This document shows, one piece after another, positions 59,101 to 64,000 of a DNA stretch of 64,000 bases (positions within the stretch are counted from its first letter, which is position 1; each line of letters begins with the position of its first letter). Source of the stretch: Seohaeicola saemankumensis (GTDB lineage: Bacteria > Pseudomonadota > Alphaproteobacteria > Rhodobacterales > Rhodobacteraceae). The stretch is taken from assembly GCF_020171285.1 (NCBI RefSeq), contig NZ_JAIUZI010000009.1:1-64000 (forward strand), given 5' to 3'. A program made the translations under genes and the position numbers. The notes beneath the pieces were generated by a model. The model searched no databases. It had not been told where the DNA came from and worked only from the letters and a program-made list of their open reading frames with translations.

Positions 59101-60732
59101 TCAGGTCTTTTCCGACATCAGCCCCCTGAGGATCGCCCAGCACATCAGCAGCAGCACGATGGTAAAGGGCAGGCCGGTCGAGATCACCATCGCTTGCAGC
59201 GCCGCCAGCCCGCCGCCGAGCAGCAGCACGATGGCCACCGCGCCTTCGAAGACGCACCAGAACACCCGCTGCGGGATCGGCGCGTCGACCTTGCCGCCCG
59301 CCGTGATCGTGTCGATCACCAGGCTGCCGGAATCCGACGAGGTCACGAAGAACACGATCACCAGGATGATGCCGATGAAGGAGGTGAGGCCGGCCAGCGG
59401 CAGGGCATCGAGCATCTTGAACAGCTTCAGCTCAAGCGGCGCCTCTGTCACGGCGGTGTACCCGTCCTGGATGACCTGCTGGATCGCGGTGCCGCCAAAG
59501 ACGGACATCCACAGCACGCAGACCAGCGAGGGGATCAGCAGCACGCAGATCACGAATTCGCGCACCGTGCGGCCCCGGCTGACGCGGGCGATGAACATGC
59601 CGACAAAGGGCGACCAGCTGATCCACCACGCCCAGTAGAAGGCAGTCCAGCCCTGCGAAAAATTCACGTCTTCGCGGCCCACAGGGTTGGACAGGGCGGG
59701 CAGGAACTGGAGATAGGCCAGCAGGCTGTCGGCAAAGCCGGTGAGGATGGCGAGGGTCGGGCCGACCAGCAGCACAAAGAGCAGCAGCAGCGCGGCCAGT
59801 CCCATGTTGATTTCCGACAGGATCTTGACCCCGCCATCCAGCCCGCGCACGACCGAGATCAGCGCCACGGCGGTGATGACGGTGATCAGAACCACCTGCG
59901 ACGTGGTGCCCACCGGCAGGCCGAACAGTTCGTTCAGGCCGGCATTGGCCTGGGTCGCGCCGAAGCCCAGAGAGGTGGCCAGACCAAAGAGCGTGGCGAA
60001 AACGGCCAGCGTGTCGATGATGTGGCCGACCCAGCCCCAGACCGCCTCTCCGAAAATCGGGTAAAAGGCGGAGCGGATGGTCAGCGGCAGCCCCTTGTTG
60101 AAGCTGAACAGCGCCAGCGCCAGCGCGACGATGGCATAGATCGCCCAGGGGTGAAGCCCCCAGTGAAAGATCGTCGCCGCCATGCCCAGCCGCGCGGCGG
60201 CCGCCTGATCGCCGGCGGCCGCGCCCAGCGGCGCCCAGTCGGTGCGCACGCCGCCTTCAGAGGCCGTCCCGCCCAGCGAAGAGGCAAAATGGCTGAGCGG
60301 TTCGGACACGCCGTAGAACATCAGCCCGATGCCCATGCCGGCGGCAAACAGCATCGCGAACCAGCCGACATAGGTGTAGTCGGGCGCGGCATCGGCCCCG
60401 CCCAGACGGACTTTGCCCCAGGGGCTGACGATCAGGAACAGGCAGAAGAGAACAAAGATGTCGGCCGCCCCGAGAAAGAACCAGTCGAAATTGCTGGTCA
60501 GGGCCGGGCGCAGCCATGTGAACAGCGCCGAGGATTGCTCGGGCAGGGCCAGCGCGTAGAACACAAAGGCCACGATGGACAGACCCGAGATCAGGAACAC
60601 CGGGTTGTGAATGTCGATGCCGAAGGGCCCGACCTGGGCTTCGACGTTGTCCTGTCCGATTTCATAGTCGGTTTCGATGATGCCTGCGGCACCTTCGGGC
60701 GCGGGTATGCCCTGATTTGTATCGTCAGCCAT
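59101..60732 (-). CDS. BCCT family betaine/carnitine/choline transporter
   Basis: 543 residues with twelve hydrophobic helices. AAGMGIGLMFYGVSEPL (the Gly-rich segment of helix 3) and FYWAWWISWSPFVGMFIARV with its tryptophan box in helix 8 are diagnostic for BCCT. These carriers take up quaternary ammonium compounds such as glycine betaine for osmoprotection or catabolism, using Na+ or H+. The N-terminal hydrophilic tail is acidic (about 40 residues). It is the second gene after a universal stress protein, 27 bases apart. Confidence 0.93.
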   Translation of the reverse strand: MADDTNQGIPAPEGAAGIIETDYEIGQDNVEAQVGPFGIDIHNPVFLISGLSIVAFVFYALALPEQSSALFTWLRPALTSNFDWFFLGAADIFVLFCLFLIVSPWGKVRLGGADAAPDYTYVGWFAMLFAAGMGIGLMFYGVSEPLSHFASSLGGTASEGGVRTDWAPLGAAAGDQAAAARLGMAATIFHWGLHPWAIYAIVALALALFSFNKGLPLTIRSAFYPIFGEAVWGWVGHIIDTLAVFATLFGLATSLGFGATQANAGLNELFGLPVGTTSQVVLITVITAVALISVVRGLDGGVKILSEINMGLAALLLLFVLLVGPTLAILTGFADSLLAYLQFLPALSNPVGREDVNFSQGWTAFYWAWWISWSPFVGMFIARVSRGRTVREFVICVLLIPSLVCVLWMSVFGGTAIQQVIQDGYTAVTEAPLELKLFKMLDALPLAGLTSFIGIILVIVFFVTSSDSGSLVIDTITAGGKVDAPIPQRVFWCVFEGAVAIVLLLGGGLAALQAMVISTGLPFTIVLLLMCWAILRGLMSEKT

Positions 60733-60759
60733 GTGCGGCCTCCCTGAGTGTGTGTTTGA

Positions 60760-61176
60760 TCAGCCGCGAACGACCATCACCGTGCAGGCCGCATGGGTGG
60801 CGATCTTGCCGCCGTTCGAGGGCCACAGGTAATCGGTGAGGTTGGGCAGGTGACTGGTCATGACGACCAGATCGGCGCCGGTATCGGTGACGGCCCCGAG
60901 CAGGGCGTCGTCCAGATCGGTGGTGGGATCGTGGCTGATGGCGGCGTGGGCTTCGGTCCTGATGCCGTGTCTGTCGGCCTGCGCGGCGGCAAAGTCGGCC
61001 AGTTTCGCGGCATATTCCGCCGGGTTGTGGGCGGCGGCGCTGGGCGCCGTCGACGTGATGCCCACATAAACGACGCTGGCGTCGTAGAGGCGCGCCAGAT
61101 CGGCACCGCATTGCAGCCCTTTGCCAAGGTCGCCGATATGCAGCAAATCCACGGGCGTCATAATCTTGGTAAACAA
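60760..61176 (-). CDS. Universal stress protein (UspA family)
   Basis: 138 residues. IMTPVDLLHIGDLGKGLQCG at the N-terminus and LVVMTSHLPNLTDYLWPSNG followed by GKIATHAACTVMVVRG at the end are the Usp fold. The ATP-binding GxxGxxGS pattern is not well kept, so nucleotide binding is doubtful. The start codon is TTG, with GGAGG seven bases upstream. It is the first gene of an operon with the BCCT carrier, recalling TeaD, the Usp that regulates an ectoine transporter in Halomonas. Confidence 0.85.
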   Translation of the reverse strand: MFTKIMTPVDLLHIGDLGKGLQCGADLARLYDASVVYVGITSTAPSAAAHNPAEYAAKLADFAAAQADRHGIRTEAHAAISHDPTTDLDDALLGAVTDTGADLVVMTSHLPNLTDYLWPSNGGKIATHAACTVMVVRG

Positions 61177-61537
61177 TTCTTACCCTCCTGGTGTATTCTT
61201 TGAATAGATGCCGCCGGGATTTGGATCAGCGCGGTTCGGATGGTGCCATCCGGTCAGTATCGGCGACTGTCGGCATGTCTTTGGGGCGGGGTGGCTGTGG
61301 TCCGCCTTCTTTGACCATAGGCGCCACTATAGCGATGAAATGAGCAAAAACGCCCTTTTTCTCCTGAAAACCGCCGTTCGCCGGTCATCGGACAGGGCGC
61401 GATACCAAAAGAACCGCCGCCGTTACCGCATGCGGGTCCAAGATGGAGGCCGCCCAACCGGGGGGGGCGTGAACGAAAAACGCCCCCGCAGCGGACTGCG
61501 GGGGCGCCTGATTGAATGGGGTGCAGAACCCGTGCGG
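61177..61537. other. Intergenic region between the BMP operon and the Usp-BCCT operon
   Basis: 361 bases. It holds the terminator of the BMP operon at 61476-61506 and presumably the Usp promoter at its left side. A plus-strand stretch near 61309-61335 has TTTGACC and CACTATAG but not with promoter spacing. I see no gene in it. Confidence 0.6.
61476..61506 (-). terminator. Intrinsic terminator of the BMP-type ABC operon
   Basis: Perfect 11-base arms CGCCCCCGCAG (61481-61491) and CTGCGGGGGCG (61496-61506) around CGGA. On the minus strand the stem is followed by five T residues. It lies 32 bases after the stop of the binding-protein gene. Confidence 0.9.
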
Positions 61538-62608
61538 TTACTGCGGGATCTCGCCTTCGAGCCCTTCGACGTAAAAGCTCATGCCGGCCAGCGTGCCGTC
61601 ATCGGCCACTTCGCCTTCGGCCAGCCAGTCGCTGCCGTCCTGCTTTTTCAGCGGGCCGGTGAACGGGTGGTATTCACCCGACGCGATGGCGTCCTTCAGG
61701 GCCAGCGCCTCGGCCTTCACCTCGGCCGGAACCGCGTCCGAGATCTCGCCGATGCCGACCATGCCGGCGCCGATACCGTCCCAGGTGCTGACGCTTTCCC
61801 AGGTGCCGTCCATCACCGCCTTGGTGCGCGCGATATAGTAGGGCGCCCAGTTGTCGATGATCGAGCTGACGCGCGGCATCGGTGCGTATTCGCTCATGTC
61901 CGACGCCTGGCCAAAGGTGATCACCCCACCGGCGGCCTGTGCCGCGGCCTGCGGTGCGGTCGAATCGGTGTGCTGCAGGATCACGTCGGCGCCCTGTTCG
62001 ATCAGCACCTTGGCCGCATCGGCCTCTTTCGCCGGATCAAACCAGGTAAAGGCCCAGATGATCTTGAACTCGACGTCCGGGTTGACCTTCTTGGCGTGGA
62101 TATAGGCGCTGTTGATGCCCCGGATCACTTCGGGGATCGGGTAGGAGCCGATATAGCCGATGATGTTGGATTTGGTCATCGACCCCGCGATATGGCCCTG
62201 CACCGCGCGGCCTTCGTAGAAGCGGGCGGAATAGACCGAAACGTTGTCTGCCTGCTTGTAGCCGGTGGCGTGCTCGAACTTCACGTTCGGGAACTTCTTG
62301 GCCACGTTGATTGTCGGGTCCATGTAGCCGAACGAGGTGGTAAAGATCAGGTCGGCCCCATCCAGCGCCATCTGCGTCATCACCCGCTCGCTGTCCGGGC
62401 CCTCGGCCACGTTTTCGACATAGACGGTTTCGACCTTGTCGCCGAACTCGGCCACGACCGCCTTGCGGCCCTGGTCGTGTTCATAGGTCCAGCCGCCGTC
62501 ACCCACCGGCCCGACATAGACAAAGCCCACCTTGGTGGTGTCGGCCATGGCGCCGGTTGCCAGACCCAGCGCAACGGCGGCGCTGGCGAGAAGTTTGGTT
62601 GGTTTCAT
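61538..62608 (-). CDS. BMP-family ABC transporter substrate-binding protein
   Basis: 356 residues with a Sec signal peptide (MKPTKLLASAAVALGLATGAMA). The mature protein begins KVGFVYVGPVGDGGWTYEHD, the BMP/Med (PF02608) start, and later has GADLIFTTSFGYMDP and GADVILQHTDST. The family binds nucleosides or purines for import through the permeases encoded upstream. It has no lipobox cysteine, so it is a free periplasmic protein. It is the last gene of the operon, before a strong terminator. Confidence 0.92.
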   Translation of the reverse strand: MKPTKLLASAAVALGLATGAMADTTKVGFVYVGPVGDGGWTYEHDQGRKAVVAEFGDKVETVYVENVAEGPDSERVMTQMALDGADLIFTTSFGYMDPTINVAKKFPNVKFEHATGYKQADNVSVYSARFYEGRAVQGHIAGSMTKSNIIGYIGSYPIPEVIRGINSAYIHAKKVNPDVEFKIIWAFTWFDPAKEADAAKVLIEQGADVILQHTDSTAPQAAAQAAGGVITFGQASDMSEYAPMPRVSSIIDNWAPYYIARTKAVMDGTWESVSTWDGIGAGMVGIGEISDAVPAEVKAEALALKDAIASGEYHPFTGPLKKQDGSDWLAEGEVADDGTLAGMSFYVEGLEGEIPQ

Positions 62609-62665
62609 CAAGAATCCCCCAGTTGGTTTTGTTGGCCCCTTCAGGCGGGGCATGGAAGTTGGCCC

Positions 62666-63586
62666 CTAGTGAGAGGCGTGGAAAATACGGCCCAGCGAGG
62701 CAGGCGCGCTGCTTTTGTCTGCCGACAGGATCACCAGCACCAGGATGGTGATCAGGTAGGGCGACATTGCCAGATACTCGACCGGAATGGCAACGCCCGC
62801 CGCTTGCAGATTAAGCTGAACAACGGTCACGCCGCCAAAAAGATAGGCACCCAGCAGGACCCGCCAGGGCTTCCAGCTGGCAAAGACCACCAGCGCCAGC
62901 GCGATCCAGCCGACACCGGCGGTCATGCCCTCGGTCCACTGCGGCACCCGGATCAGGCTGATATAGGCGCCGCCCAGCCCCGCACAGGCGCCACCGAAGA
63001 GAATCGCGAGGACGCGGATGCGCACCACCTTGTAGCCCAGCGCATGGGCGGCATCGTGGTTTTCGCCCACCGCCCGCAGGATCAGCCCGACGCGGCTGTA
63101 TTTCAGCGTGGCCCAGACCGTCGCCACCAGCGCGATGCCGAGGTAAAGCACGATGTCATGGGAAAACAGGATCGGCCCGACAATGGGCAGATCGCTCAGC
63201 ACCGGGATGTCCAGCCGCGCCATCGCCGGCGGCTTGATCCCGACATAGCCCTGGCCCATCAGCGACGACAGCCCCAGGCCAAACAGCGTCAGCGCCAGAC
63301 CGCTCGCCACCTGGTTGGCCAGCGCCACCTGCGTCAGGATCACGAACAGCAGCGACAACAGCGCCCCGCCGATCGCGGCGGCGACAAAACCCAGCCAGGG
63401 CGACCCGGTCTCGACCGCGATGGCAAACCCGCTGATCGCGCCGACGATCATCATACCCTCGACGCCGAGGTTCAGAACGCCCGCCTTCTCCACCACCAGC
63501 TCGCCAATGGCGGCCAGCAGGATCGGGGTGGCCGCCACCATCAGCGAGGCGACCAGCAGCACGGGGTTGATTGCAGAAAGGTCCAT
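62666..63586 (-). CDS. BMP-type ABC transporter permease
   Basis: 306 residues, eight or more membrane helices. GELVVEKAGVLNLGVEGMM near the N-terminus and GLILRAVGENHDAAHALGY (the loop that contacts the ATPase) are typical of the second permease in nucleoside-type ABC importers (YufQ/NupQ). The start MDLSAINP follows a GGAGT ribosome site. It lies five bases after the 99-residue membrane protein gene and 57 before the binding protein. Confidence 0.92.
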   Translation of the reverse strand: MDLSAINPVLLVASLMVAATPILLAAIGELVVEKAGVLNLGVEGMMIVGAISGFAIAVETGSPWLGFVAAAIGGALLSLLFVILTQVALANQVASGLALTLFGLGLSSLMGQGYVGIKPPAMARLDIPVLSDLPIVGPILFSHDIVLYLGIALVATVWATLKYSRVGLILRAVGENHDAAHALGYKVVRIRVLAILFGGACAGLGGAYISLIRVPQWTEGMTAGVGWIALALVVFASWKPWRVLLGAYLFGGVTVVQLNLQAAGVAIPVEYLAMSPYLITILVLVILSADKSSAPASLGRIFHASH

Positions 63587-63591
63587 GGCGA

Positions 63592-63891
63592 TCACTCCGG
63601 AAAGAAGACAAGGAAAAGGATCAGCACCCCGATCGCCAATCCCAGCAGCATTGCCGCCAGCCGCAGCAGATGTCCCCTGCCGTCCGCCGGCGGGCCGATC
63701 CATTTCTCGAGCGCCCAGTTGCAAGGATAAAACAGCAGCATCACAAGGAGGATGCCAAAGGATTGCAGCTTGGTGCCTTCCATCAACCCGGCAAAGATCG
63801 CACCGGCCAGCACCGGCAACATCAGGCCCAGCCCCGCGTTCAGCCGCAGAGCCAACCGGTCCTGCCGGACACGTTCAGACAGCGCGCTCAC
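63592..63891 (-). CDS. Small membrane protein between two ABC permease genes
   Basis: 99 residues from a GTG start that overlaps the stop of the upstream permease (GTGA). Three hydrophobic helices are visible: LGLMLPVLAGAIFAGLM, FGILLVMLLFYPCNWAL and LGLAIGVLILFLVFF. I know no domain of this kind in BMP-type transporters. Tight coupling on both sides implies it is made with the transporter and may be an accessory subunit. Confidence 0.7.
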   Translation of the reverse strand: MSALSERVRQDRLALRLNAGLGLMLPVLAGAIFAGLMEGTKLQSFGILLVMLLFYPCNWALEKWIGPPADGRGHLLRLAAMLLGLAIGVLILFLVFFPE

Positions 63892-64000
63892 GATGCCACC
63901 TCGCTCTTGGCCAGCCGGATCCGGTAATTTGTCAGCAGATCCAGCGCCAGCAGGAAAAACAGCAACATCCCCTGGAACACCTGGATCGCCGCCGCCGGCA
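63888..64000 (-). CDS. BMP-type ABC transporter permease, C-terminal end (runs off window)
   Basis: The last 36 residues are visible, including AIQVFQGMLLFFLLALDLLT and ending NYRIRLAKSEVAS. This is the closing helix of the first permease (YufP/NupP type) of the same importer. The remainder, and presumably the ATPase gene, lie to the right. Its stop overlaps the start of the small membrane protein gene. Confidence 0.85.
   Translation of the reverse strand, partial: PAAAIQVFQGMLLFFLLALDLLTNYRIRLAKSEVAS

Noticed and set aside
59089..60747. A 552-codon plus-strand frame opposite the BCCT gene
   Set aside because: Arg/Gln/His-rich translation with no domain; BCCT motifs on the minus strand are clear.
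61208..63730. An 840-codon plus-strand frame over the BMP operon
   Set aside because: Low-complexity His/Gln/Arg-rich translation antisense to clear transporter genes.

Overview
The window is about two-thirds G+C. Its gene content (CheD-containing chemotaxis operon, TRAP transporter, BCCT carrier, dimethylglycine-dehydrogenase-like enzyme, SdhE, LdtR-type regulator, FnrL-like boxes) and its dispersed intergenic repeats point to an alphaproteobacterium of the Rhodobacterales, roseobacter group. I see no rRNA, tRNA, CRISPR array or phage block. Almost all of it reads as chromosomal backbone, with a few lower-GC patches that look acquired.

Layout. 0-1 kb: the tail of an IS5-type transposase and an AbiU2-like HEPN gene. 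0.9-6.3 kb: parE, a phd-doc toxin-antitoxin pair with a 12-bp-arm palindromic operator, a GST, an epoxide-hydrolase-like enzyme, and ppk2 behind an FNR-type box. 6.3-11.8 kb: DUF2461 protein, MATE exporter, aspartate aminotransferase, HTH regulator, sdhE and an ldtR-like gene. 11.8-13.0 kb: 1.1 kb with no recognisable gene. 13.0-22.8 kb: a minus-strand chemotaxis operon, in transcription order STAS, cheY, cheA, cheW, cheR, a second cheY, a small helical protein, an Aer-like PAS protein, a secreted sensor-domain protein, an MCP and cheD; no cheB is present. 23.1-33.1 kb: acyl-CoA catabolism (3-hydroxyacyl-CoA dehydrogenase, two crotonases, a TetR regulator, a TRAP transporter, an APH-type kinase and an ACAD10/11-like dehydrogenase). 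Three promoters here carry the same CTGAC-N4-GTCAG palindrome just downstream of the -10 box.

33.1-39.8 kb: a PLP lyase diverging from an M24 peptidase/Asp-Glu racemase pair, an MBL hydrolase, and a lower-GC islet with an unknown secreted protein. 40-44.4 kb: a hydrolase-adenylate cyclase fusion, an SH3 protein, a 2-hydroxyacid dehydrogenase overlapped by a low-GC GIY-YIG nuclease gene, and thpR. 44.5-51.8 kb: ggt, a D-lactate-dehydrogenase-like flavoenzyme, a small potassium channel and a DMGDH-like enzyme. 51.9-59.0 kb: EF-hand protein, AhpD-like protein, methyltransferase, an HlyD pair, an acyltransferase gene split by an in-frame amber codon, and a Tat-exported protein. 59.1-64.0 kb: a USP-BCCT operon and the distal part of a BMP-type ABC importer running off the right end.

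Eight copies of a two-module intergenic repeat, mostly at gene ends, contain hairpins whose stems covary between copies. The strongest leads are this repeat family, the shared-operator acyl-CoA regulon with its split ACAD10/11-like pair, the amber-interrupted acyltransferase, the GIY-YIG gene, and the possible CheY phosphatase in the che operon.
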